A DNA stretch of 5,313 nucleotides from Eubacteriales Family XIII. Incertae Sedis bacterium (GCA_031283865.1 JAITAX010000263.1:1-5313); one strand, 5' to 3'; shown: positions 1 through 5,063, numbered from the stretch's first letter. Numbers and translations: made by a program. Notes: generated from the sequence alone by a model not told the origin.

Positions 1-165
1 GATCGCGCCCTTGTCGATACATTTTTTAATGACCGTATAGGTGGTGTTCTTATTCCAACCGATCCGACCGGCAAGTATTTTGGCAATGCCTTTTGCGGTC
101 AAATCCCCCTCCTGCCAAAGTACATCCATCACTTTAAGTTCCGAATCAAACAACTTGACGTTCAT
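1..165 (-). CDS. BlaI/MecI/CopY-family transcriptional repressor, N-terminal part (runs off the left edge)
   Basis: Reading the minus strand from the ATG at 165-163 gives 55 residues, open to the window edge. The protein begins MNVKLFDSELKVMDVLW and continues with LTAKGIAKIL and NTTYTVIKKCIDKGAI. This is the winged-helix DNA-binding half of the BlaI/MecI/CopY (penicillinase repressor) family: a first helix with the E-x-x-V-M-x-x-L-W pattern, then the helix-turn-helix with its N-x-T-T-x-T-V recognition helix. Family members are about 120-140 residues, so the C-terminal dimerisation half is missing here. They repress beta-lactamase, copper-export or other stress genes, and many are relieved by a BlaR1-type sensor protease; no partner is visible in the window. 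An AAAGGAG Shine-Dalgarno (plus positions 172-178) lies 6 nt before the ATG and fixes the start. The promoter and a likely self-operator lie at 240-268. Family assignment is confident; the target genes are unknown. Confidence 0.88.
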   Translation of the reverse strand, partial: MNVKLFDSELKVMDVLWQEGDLTAKGIAKILAGRIGWNKNTTYTVIKKCIDKGAI

Positions 166-239
166 GTGCCGCTCCTTTCTCCCTCGGCCTCGCAAGATCG
201 ACGCGTCTTTTGGACTGTTGCGGTAGGCTGCCTGCGTAC

Positions 240-268
240 ATACTATCACAGTAGTCTGCGCGTGTCAA
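240..268 (-). promoter_or_regulatory. Sigma-A-type promoter of the BlaI-family repressor gene
   Basis: On the minus strand a perfect -35 TTGACA (plus 263-268) is followed after exactly 17 bp by TAGTAT as the -10 box (plus 240-245). Transcription would begin near plus position 233, leaving a leader of about 68 nt before the repressor ATG. Box quality, spacing and orientation toward the gene make this a firm call from sequence alone. Confidence 0.85.
242..255. promoter_or_regulatory. Putative BlaI-type operator within the repressor promoter
   Basis: The inverted repeat ACTA-N6-TAGT (242-245 and 252-255) lies between the -35 and -10 boxes and overlaps the -10. BlaI/MecI/CopY repressors bind short dyads built on TACA/TGTA or ACTA/TAGT-like half-sites and usually control their own promoter. 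The placement is therefore what autorepression predicts. The half-sites are only 4 bp and the central 6 bp are not symmetric, so the exact operator limits are inferred. Confidence 0.6.
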
Positions 269-281
269 GCGGAATGCGAAA

Positions 282-311
282 TTTTTTCACCCGCCGGAAA
301 CCTTGAAAAAA
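282..311. repeat. A/T-rich inverted repeat between the divergent promoters
   Basis: TTTTTTCA (282-289) and TGAAAAAA (304-311) are perfect 8-bp inverted copies around a 14-base GC-rich spacer. A second small dyad, AAAAC-N3-GTTTT, overlaps it at 308-320. The tracts lie upstream of both the repressor -35 (263-268) and the gdhA -35 (349-354). They could act as UP-element-like A/T tracts or as an operator for an unseen regulator. No gene ends here, so a terminator role is unlikely. The function is not determinable from sequence. Confidence 0.4.
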
Positions 312-348
312 CAGAGTTTTCTGACTTTATTTTCTTGCCTGTTTGTTG

Positions 349-376
349 TTGACAAGGCATTGAAAGCAGGTATAAT
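349..376 (+). promoter_or_regulatory. gdhA promoter, near-consensus sigma-A type
   Basis: TTGACA (349-354) and TATAAT (371-376) are both exact consensus boxes, separated by 16 bp. The stretch upstream (about 304-346) is A/T-rich, as UP elements are. Transcription should start near 382-384. That implies strong basal expression and a leader of roughly 180 nt before the gdhA start codon. No copy of the ACTA-N6-TAGT dyad of the neighbouring repressor is seen here, so control of gdhA by that repressor is not supported. Confidence 0.9.
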
Positions 377-444
377 TGAAGATAGAATCAATATCTGAAG
401 TATGGTATTGAACCGTTGTTTCGGCTTTGTCCGAAACTTAATAT

Positions 445-540
445 GCCCACGAATCCGAGGCCGTCGGCAACTGCGCCGATAAACGCGTTATGCGCGAACC
501 GGCGCTTTGCCGACAGGGGAGAATGTCCTCGGGTTCGGGC
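445..540 (+). repeat. Long nested imperfect palindrome / extended RNA hairpin before gdhA
   Basis: Four stems nest within one another. P1: 450-460 with 527-537 (11 bp, one G-U), extended outward by 445-447 with 538-540 past a 2-nt bulge. P2: 463-470 with 507-514 (8 bp, perfect). P3: 473-478 with 500-505 (6 bp, perfect). P4: 484-487 with 493-496 (4 bp, 5-nt loop). A purine-rich 12-nt internal loop (515-526) lies opposite only 2 nt (461-462). The total is about 32 pairs over 96 nt, well beyond chance for a leader. No U-tract follows, so it is not a classical terminator. It could be a riboswitch or protein-binding leader, or a small palindromic repeat element inserted before gdhA. Confidence 0.65.
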
Positions 541-547
541 AATTATT

Positions 548-553
548 GGGAGG
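548..553 (+). promoter_or_regulatory. gdhA ribosome binding site, which fixes the start codon
   Basis: GGGAGG ends 9 nt before the ATG at 563. It decides the start against in-frame upstream candidates at 416 (TTG) and 443 (ATG), neither of which has a Shine-Dalgarno. GAGGA at 550-554 is fully complementary to TCCTC at 526-530, whose bases 527-530 are part of the 3' strand of leader stem P1. Pairing between these two would hide the site. Confidence 0.8.
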
Positions 554-562
554 AAAAAGGTT

Positions 563-1900
563 ATGAGTTATGTCGACAAGGTACTTGACACGTTAAAGAC
601 GAAGAACGCGCATGAGCCTGAGTTTTTGCAGGCGGCGACAGAGGTTCTCGAATCGCTTCGCGTCGTGATCGACCGCGACAAGAAGTACGAGGAAGTTGGC
701 CTTTTGGAGCGGCTCGTGGAGCCGGAGCGCGTGTTTATTTTCCGTGTTCCGTGGCTCGACGACGCGGGCAAGGTTCAGGTCAACAGGGGCTTTCGCGTGC
801 AGTTCAATTCGGCGATCGGTCCGTATAAGGGCGGTCTTCGCTTCCATCCGTCCGTGAATCTGAGCATCATCAAATTCCTCGGTTTTGAGCAGATCTTCAA
901 AAATTCGCTGACAACGCTGCCTATCGGCGGCGGCAAGGGCGGCTCCGACTTCGACCCCAAGGGCAAGTCCGACTTCGAAGTCATGAAATTCTGCCAGAGC
1001 TTCATGACGGAACTCAGCAAGTACATCGGCGCGGATACCGACGTCCCTGCGGGCGACATCGGCGTCGGCGGCCGGGAAATCGGCTACCTCTATGGGCAGT
1101 ACAAGCGGAACACGGGCCTTTATGAGGGCGTTTTGACGGGCAAGGGCCTGACTTTCGGCGGTTCCTTGGCGCGCACCGAGGCCACGGGCTACGGCCTTGT
1201 GTACTGCGTGGAAGAGTATCTGAAGAGCATAAAAGACGACTACAAGGGCAAGACCGTTTCCGTATCCGGCTCCGGCAATGTGGCGATATTCGCGACGGAG
1301 AAAGTTCACCAGCTGGGCGGCAAGGTCGTGACGATGACCGATTCCAACGGCTATGTGTTCGACAGCGAGGGCATCGACCTCGATCTGATTAAGGAGATCA
1401 AGCTGGTTAAGCGCGGCAGGCTTTCGGATTACGCCAAGGCGAAGAAAGGCGTCAAGTACGTCGAGGTCGGCAAGGGCAAGGTTTGGGACGTCAAGGTCGA
1501 TATCGCGCTCCCCTGCGCGACGCAGAACGAACTCGATCTGAAAGACGCGAAAGAACTCGTCAAGAACGGTGTGAAAGTCGTCGGCGAGGGCGCCAACATG
1601 CCCTCGACGCAGGAGGCTGCGGATTACTTCCTCGAACAAAAGATCGCTTTCTTCCCGGGCAAGGCCTCGAACGCCGGCGGCGTCGCCACCTCCGCGCTCG
1701 AAATGAGCCAGAACAGCGGGCGCACGAGTTGGTCCTTTGAAGAGGTTGACGGCAAGCTGAAGAACATCATGATTAACATTTTCCACAGCATCGACGGGGC
1801 TTCCAAGGAATACGGCTTGACCGGCAACTACATCGCCGGCGCGAATATCGCGGGCTTCAAGAAAGTCGCGGACGCGATGCTGGCGCAAGGCATCGTCTAA
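563..1900 (+). CDS. gdhA: Glutamate dehydrogenase, hexameric family I, probably NADP(H)-dependent
   Basis: The protein has 445 residues, matching the usual 445-450 for small hexameric glutamate dehydrogenases. It interconverts glutamate and 2-oxoglutarate plus ammonia in the cytoplasm. The N-terminal substrate domain (about 55-185) has GPYKGGLRF and LPIGGGKGG, then VPAGDIGVGGREIGY. The substrate and catalytic residues fall at K89, K113, K125 and D165, the same numbers as in the Clostridium symbiosum enzyme, which supports the ATG at 563. The nucleotide domain (about 200-443) has the Rossmann motif GSGNVA (236-241). The second strand ends in TDSNG (259-263), resembling the Asp-Ser motif of NADP-dependent enzymes such as E. 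coli GdhA, so NADP(H) use is inferred. The C-terminal part keeps NAGGV, EMSQNS and GANIAGF. It appears monocistronic, with its own consensus promoter, a structured leader and hairpins downstream. No defect is visible. Confidence 0.96.
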   Translation: MSYVDKVLDTLKTKNAHEPEFLQAATEVLESLRVVIDRDKKYEEVGLLERLVEPERVFIFRVPWLDDAGKVQVNRGFRVQFNSAIGPYKGGLRFHPSVNLSIIKFLGFEQIFKNSLTTLPIGGGKGGSDFDPKGKSDFEVMKFCQSFMTELSKYIGADTDVPAGDIGVGGREIGYLYGQYKRNTGLYEGVLTGKGLTFGGSLARTEATGYGLVYCVEEYLKSIKDDYKGKTVSVSGSGNVAIFATEKVHQLGGKVVTMTDSNGYVFDSEGIDLDLIKEIKLVKRGRLSDYAKAKKGVKYVEVGKGKVWDVKVDIALPCATQNELDLKDAKELVKNGVKVVGEGANMPSTQEAADYFLEQKIAFFPGKASNAGGVATSALEMSQNSGRTSWSFEEVDGKLKNIMINIFHSIDGASKEYGLTGNYIAGANIAGFKKVADAMLAQGIV

Positions 1901-1957
1901 ATTGCACAAGAGGATTATGCAGTAAATTTCAAAAAATGGATGGATTCTTATACAAAG

Positions 1958-1990
1958 CGTTGCGGTGCGCGAAAGGCGCGCGCCGCAGCG
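1958..1990 (+). repeat. 14-bp GC-rich hairpin downstream of gdhA
   Basis: Positions 1958-1971 pair with 1977-1990 without interruption (14 bp including two G-U pairs) around a 5-nt AAAGG loop. It starts 58 nt after the gdhA stop. The following bases (GCATAACA) contain no U-tract. It may protect the mRNA 3' end or act in termination together with the hairpin at 2001-2026. Confidence 0.65.
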
Positions 1991-2000
1991 GCATAACAGG

Positions 2001-2026
2001 GAAACGGCGGCTCCGGCCGCCGTTTC
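2001..2026 (+). terminator. Probable gdhA transcription terminator hairpin (atypical, weak U-tract)
   Basis: GAAACGGCGGC (2001-2011) and GCCGCCGTTTC (2016-2026) form a perfect 11-bp stem closed by a UCCG tetraloop. The A/U part at the base of the stem resembles intrinsic terminators. The only U-run is the UUU inside the stem, followed by CUCAAAG. The position, 100 nt after the gdhA stop and behind another strong hairpin, favours a 3'-end role. Termination efficiency cannot be judged from sequence. Confidence 0.6.
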
Positions 2027-2209
2027 TCAAAGCTTAAAGGTCGCCGTCGGTGTTCGGAAACGGCGACAAAATTGCGCAGACAGTCTCCTGCAGGGATTTT
2101 GCCGGTATCGGACCTCGAACCGGACAGAGAGCGGCGCAGGCTTTGCGCGACTGTCATATATTTGCTGAGCGGAGGACCGAGCGTTCGCATTCCGGGAAAG
2201 GAAAACAGT

Positions 2210-2229
2210 GGGGCGTAAGGAGGCGTCCC
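2210..2229 (+). repeat. Hairpin presenting an orphan Shine-Dalgarno-like loop
   Basis: GGGGCG (2210-2215) pairs with CGTCCC (2224-2229), one pair being G-U. The 8-nt loop is TAAGGAGG, an almost ideal ribosome binding sequence. No start codon lies at a usable distance downstream, so it does not serve a gene here. It may be a protein or RNA binding loop, or chance. Confidence 0.35.
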
Positions 2230-2235
2230 GAGTCG

Positions 2236-2247
2236 AACCGGCCGGTT
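2236..2247. repeat. Perfect 12-bp palindrome AACCGGCCGGTT
   Basis: This is a perfect dyad with no spacer, followed at 2249-2259 by a second symmetric site, CAGCA-G-TGCTG. Both lie 104-127 bp before the transporter start codon. Either could be an operator or part of RNA structure; no regulator can be named. Confidence 0.4.
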
Positions 2248-2362
2248 ACAGCAGTGCTGCAAAGGGAAACTTTCATGCGAGCCGACCCGCATTTGCCCGC
2301 CAAAGGCTTTCTAAAGCCGTGGAAAGGCGAAGCGGTATCGGTATTTGAGGGAGAAAACGAAT

Positions 2363-4039
2363 ATGCCCGAAGAAAACGCCGGCGTTCGATACGCCGCTTC
2401 TTTCGCGGGGCAATTTACCTTGCGCGCTGTCCTCATCGGCTGTTTTGGCTGCGTCATACTCACGATGAGTTCCATGTACGTCGCTTTGAAGCTCGGCGCG
2501 CTGCCCTGGCCCATCATATTTGTCGCCCTGAGCTCCATGTTTCTCTTGAAGCTTTTGGGGCATTCCAATCTGAACGAGATCAACGTAACCCACACCATCA
2601 TGTCCGCGGGCGCCATGACCGCCGGCGGCCTTGCCTTTACCGTTCCCGGCGTATTTATGCTCGACAGGGAGGCGCAGCTCGATATGCCGCGCCTGTTGCT
2701 CGTCGTCCTCGGGGGCGTCGTCCTCGGCTTGATTTTTACAGCCGTACTGCGCAAATATTTCATCGTATCCAAGGCCCTCGCCTATCCCATGGGACAGGCG
2801 GCGGCGGAAACGCTGATTGCGGGTGACGCGGGGGGCAGGAAATCCGTTGCGCTCTTCGCTTCGCTCGGACTGTCCGGCCTGTTCACTTTCGTGCGGGACG
2901 GCATACCCGCCATCCCGTATTTCGGCGGCCGGACCCTTATGCCCGCCGCCATTTTCAGCGGCAGGATGTCGGCCTACGGCTCAATGGGCGGCATTTGGCT
3001 GTCGCCCATGCTGATCTCCGTCGGCTATATCGTCGGGCCGCTCGCCATAGGCGTGTGGTTCGCCGGGGCGCTGATCGGCGATGTCGGCATACTGATCGGC
3101 GGCGTCCTTTCGGGGCTGCTCGACGCGTCTGCGGCGGCGGCGATCAAGTCCTCGCTCGGCATAGGTCTGATGGTCGGAACGGGCGTCGGCATCATCGCGA
3201 AAGGCATATTGCCGAAAGCAAAGGAGATATTCGGCCCGATGTTCAGCCGGGCCGCCGTGTCGGACGGAATCGTGAGCCAGCGCTACGCGCCGGCGGCGAT
3301 GGTTCTGATTGCGGTCGTCTTTACGATTCTGTGCGGTATGGGTCCCCTGCCGAGCGTCGTCACGATACTCGGCGCCTTGCTCGCGGCGGCCATGTCGGCG
3401 CAGGTGGTGGGGCAGTCGGGCATCAATCCTATGGAAATATTCGGGATTATCATTCTGCTCGCGGCCAAGGCGTCGGCCGGTTTGGGGCATATGCAGGCTT
3501 TCTTCGTGGCGGCTGCGGTTGCGGTTTCCTGCGGGCTTGTCGGCGACATCATGAACGACTTTAAGGCGGGATATGTCCTCAGGACGGACCCGAAAGCCCA
3601 GTGGCTGGGTGAATGTATCGGGGGCATCGTCGGCGCTTTCCTGTCCGTCGGCGTGTTCTTCGTGATTCTAAAAGCTTATGGGCCGGCTGCTTTCGGCGAT
3701 CCCGCCGTGTTCCCCGCGCCGCAGGCCGGTGCCGTCGCTGCCATGGTGGGCGGCGTACCGCATGTGCCGGCCTTTGTCATCGGGCTGCTCGCGGCCTGCG
3801 CGCTCTGCGTCGCGGGCTTCCCTGTCATGACGCTCGGCCTCGGCGTGTACCTGCCTTTTTATCTGTCCGCCACCGCGCTGATCGGCGGAATCCTGCGGGT
3901 GATCGCGCAAAGGACTGCGCCGGTGTGGGAAAAGGGCGGCATGGGGCTCATCATCGCGTCCGGCTTGCTCGGCGGCGAGGCGGTTGTCGGCGTGCTGATC
4001 GCGCTGTGCCAAGCGATATCGGGTCTTGCGGTTTTGTAG
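2363..4039 (+). CDS. OPT-family oligopeptide transporter
   Basis: The 558-residue protein is almost entirely hydrophobic, with roughly 14-16 possible membrane segments from about residue 18 to the end, so it is an inner-membrane transporter. Family signatures appear in the order typical of bacterial OPT proteins: SSMYVALKLG (36-45), NEINVTHTIMSAG (71-83), ALAYPMGQAAAETLIAG (138-154), GYIVGP (221-226), QSGINPMEIFG (351-361), GDIMNDFKAGYVL (394-406), LGVYLPFYLS (493-502), IGGILR (507-512) and IIASGLLGGEA (530-540). OPT proteins are secondary carriers for short peptides or, in the YSL branch, metal chelates. The ATG at 2363 is preferred to an in-frame TTG at 2345 because GAGGGAG (2347-2353) ends 9 nt before it. 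A peptidase gene follows after 29 bp, which makes peptides the likely substrate (inference). No frameshift or truncation is evident. Confidence 0.92.
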   Translation: MPEENAGVRYAASFAGQFTLRAVLIGCFGCVILTMSSMYVALKLGALPWPIIFVALSSMFLLKLLGHSNLNEINVTHTIMSAGAMTAGGLAFTVPGVFMLDREAQLDMPRLLLVVLGGVVLGLIFTAVLRKYFIVSKALAYPMGQAAAETLIAGDAGGRKSVALFASLGLSGLFTFVRDGIPAIPYFGGRTLMPAAIFSGRMSAYGSMGGIWLSPMLISVGYIVGPLAIGVWFAGALIGDVGILIGGVLSGLLDASAAAAIKSSLGIGLMVGTGVGIIAKGILPKAKEIFGPMFSRAAVSDGIVSQRYAPAAMVLIAVVFTILCGMGPLPSVVTILGALLAAAMSAQVVGQSGINPMEIFGIIILLAAKASAGLGHMQAFFVAAAVAVSCGLVGDIMNDFKAGYVLRTDPKAQWLGECIGGIVGAFLSVGVFFVILKAYGPAAFGDPAVFPAPQAGAVAAMVGGVPHVPAFVIGLLAACALCVAGFPVMTLGLGVYLPFYLSATALIGGILRVIAQRTAPVWEKGGMGLIIASGLLGGEAVVGVLIALCQAISGLAVL

Positions 4040-4068
4040 GGTCGCAGTGCGGCCGGGAGGGGTAAGCG

Positions 4069-5052
4069 ATGGCGGAAACGGAAAGGATCAAGGAGATCGG
4101 GATCGACGAGATAGAGGATTTCAAGATCGGCCATGCACAGGATGTACGGGGCGCGACCGGCTGCACGGTCGTCCTCTGCGAGCAAGGCGCGGTCGCGGGC
4201 GTCGCCGTCCGCGGCCGCGCCCCGGCCACGCGCGAAACGGATCTGCTGCGGCCCGAGAACACGGTCGAGCGCGTGCACGCGGTCATGCTGTCGGGCGGCA
4301 GCGCGTTCGGGCTTGACGCCTGCGCGGGCGCGATGGCCTTTCTCGAGGAACGCGGAATCGGCTTCGACGCGCGCCTTACGGTCGTACCCATCGTCTGCGG
4401 CGCGTCGCTGTTCGACCTCTTTGTCGGCGATCACGGCGCGCGACCGGACAAAGCCATGGGCTACGCGGCCTGCGAGAACGCGCGCGCGGGCGAGGACGCG
4501 GCGGCCTGCGGCAACATCGGCGCGGGGACCGGCGCGAGCGTCGGCAAATACTGCGGGGCCGCGCGTATGATGAAGTCGGGCCTCGGCGCCTACGCGCTGC
4601 GGATCGGGGATTTGAAATGCGGCGTCGTCGTGGCTGTGAACGCGCTCGGCGACGTGCTGGACGCGGATACGGGGCAGAGGATCGCGGGTGTTTTGAACGA
4701 GGATCGGACGGCCCTCGCAGATACGGAACAACTCATGTACGCGGAGATGGGCCTGCGAAAGGATGTGTTCGGCGGCAATACGACGCTGGCCTGCATTCTA
4801 ACCAACGCCGAGCTTACGAAAGCGCAGGCCGGCGCCTTGGCTTCCGTGGCGCACGACGGCTTTGCGCGCGCGATTCGGCCCGTCCACACCTCTGCGGACG
4901 GCGACGCGATATTCGCGCTGAGCGCGGGCGGGGTTTCCGTTTCCGTCGACGCGCTGGGCGCGCTGGCCTCCCTCGTCACGGCGCGCGCCGTCGCGCGCGC
5001 CGTGCGCGCCGCGCAGTCGGCCTACGGGCTGCTCGGCGCGGACGCGCTGTAG
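4069..5052 (+). CDS. P1-family peptidase (MEROPS S58, DmpA-like L-aminopeptidase/D-esterase)
   Basis: This 327-residue protein of the DmpA/BapA fold has the family blocks FKIGHAQD (18-25), TGCTVVL (30-36), ATRETDLL (53-60), LSGGSAFGLDA (74-84), VPIV (106-109), GNIGAGTGASVGK (148-160), VVAVNALGDV (187-196), TKAQAG (250-255), AHDGFARAIRPVHTSADGD (261-279) and IFAL (281-284). These enzymes cut themselves once to expose an N-terminal Ser or Thr nucleophile. Here the expected scissile bond is N237-T238 in GGNTTL, so alpha and beta chains of about 237 and 90 residues are predicted. They release N-terminal residues from peptides or amides. No signal peptide is seen, so the enzyme should be cytoplasmic. 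GGGAGG (4055-4060) ends 8 nt before the ATG. The 29-bp gap to the transporter indicates an operon. The gene is visibly more GC-rich than gdhA. Exact substrate is unknown. Confidence 0.93.
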   Translation: MAETERIKEIGIDEIEDFKIGHAQDVRGATGCTVVLCEQGAVAGVAVRGRAPATRETDLLRPENTVERVHAVMLSGGSAFGLDACAGAMAFLEERGIGFDARLTVVPIVCGASLFDLFVGDHGARPDKAMGYAACENARAGEDAAACGNIGAGTGASVGKYCGAARMMKSGLGAYALRIGDLKCGVVVAVNALGDVLDADTGQRIAGVLNEDRTALADTEQLMYAEMGLRKDVFGGNTTLACILTNAELTKAQAGALASVAHDGFARAIRPVHTSADGDAIFALSAGGVSVSVDALGALASLVTARAVARAVRAAQSAYGLLGADAL

Positions 5053-5063
5053 GCGCCGAGCAG
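5029..5063. terminator. Inverted repeat spanning the peptidase stop codon, possible bidirectional terminator
   Basis: CTGCTCGGCGC (5029-5039) and GCGCCGAGCAG (5053-5063) are perfect 11-bp inverted copies around a 13-nt loop that holds the last codons and the TAG stop. It lies between two convergent genes, the usual place for a shared terminator. No T-run flanks it on either strand, so intrinsic termination is uncertain. It could instead be a transcript-end stabiliser or part of a Rho-dependent region. Confidence 0.5.

Larger units (their letters stand above)
383..562 (+). promoter_or_regulatory. Structured 5' leader of gdhA (candidate cis-regulatory RNA)
   Basis: The leader between the predicted transcription start and the gdhA ATG can form three hairpins in series. 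Hairpin 1: 389-395 pairs with 404-410 (7 bp, one G-U, 8-nt loop). Hairpin 2: 418-424 pairs with 431-437 (perfect 7 bp, 6-nt loop). Hairpin 3 is the long nested structure at 445-540, listed separately. Little of the leader is left unpaired apart from the segment with the ribosome binding site (541-562). I do not recognise a known riboswitch class; for example, no T-box consensus is visible. The reading frame is open in phase with gdhA back to 416, but no upstream start has a plausible Shine-Dalgarno. The pairings are direct base complementarity; the regulatory role is inferred. Confidence 0.6.
2027..2362 (+). promoter_or_regulatory. Gene-free, inverted-repeat-rich stretch upstream of the OPT transporter
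   Basis: No convincing gene was found here. Readable stems are: 2040-2047 with 2060-2067 (8 bp); 2079-2085 with 2149-2155 (7 bp), enclosing 2102-2106 with 2119-2123 (5 bp) and 2134-2138 with 2144-2148 (5 bp); 2210-2215 with 2224-2229 (6 bp, one G-U); 2275-2279 with 2288-2292 (5 bp); and 2305-2310 with 2313-2318 (6 bp). The enclosing 7-bp stem would make a multibranch junction, its 3' strand directly abutting the 2134-2148 hairpin. A possible -10 (TATATT, 2157-2162) has no acceptable -35, so the transporter promoter is not identified. Individual short stems are expected by chance in GC-rich DNA, so the density rather than any single stem is the observation. Confidence 0.4.

Noticed and set aside
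282..311. Bidirectional terminator between the repressor gene and gdhA
   Set aside because: The two genes are divergent and no transcript is expected to end here. The A/T stem is more likely a promoter-associated tract or operator.
416..562. Upstream extension of gdhA from the in-frame TTG at 416 or ATG at 443
   Set aside because: No Shine-Dalgarno precedes either codon, the added 49 residues resemble no glutamate dehydrogenase N-terminus, and the ATG at 563 has a good ribosome binding site and gives residue numbering equal to the C. symbiosum enzyme.
593..1909. 438-residue open frame on the minus strand opposite gdhA
   Set aside because: It lies antisense to a fully conserved gene and reflects the codon bias of GC-rich DNA. 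Its product has no recognisable motif.
1928..1954. Promoter-like TTCAAA ... TATACA just downstream of gdhA
   Set aside because: The spacing is about 15 bp and the -35 is poor. A transcript starting there would at once meet the two strong hairpins.
2100..2130. T-arm-like GGTTCGAGG on the minus strand, suggesting a tRNA
   Set aside because: No 5-bp T-stem closes around the loop, and no acceptor, anticodon or D-arm could be placed around it.
2134..2162. Promoter for the OPT transporter with -10 TATATT at 2157-2162
   Set aside because: Hexamers at 16-18 bp upstream (for example GCGCAG) do not resemble a -35 box and there is no extended -10 TG, so it is not listed as a promoter.
1948..2292. 114-residue minus-strand frame across the intergenic region (and a 67-residue plus-strand frame at 1965-2168)
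   Set aside because: Both run through the two strong hairpins after gdhA, lack a good ribosome binding site and show low-complexity Arg/Pro/Ala-rich sequence with no family resemblance.
2050..2826. 258-residue plus-strand frame covering the intergenic region and the start of the transporter gene
   Set aside because: It overlaps the clearly conserved OPT gene in another frame and its product is Arg/His-rich without any motif, typical of a shadow frame.
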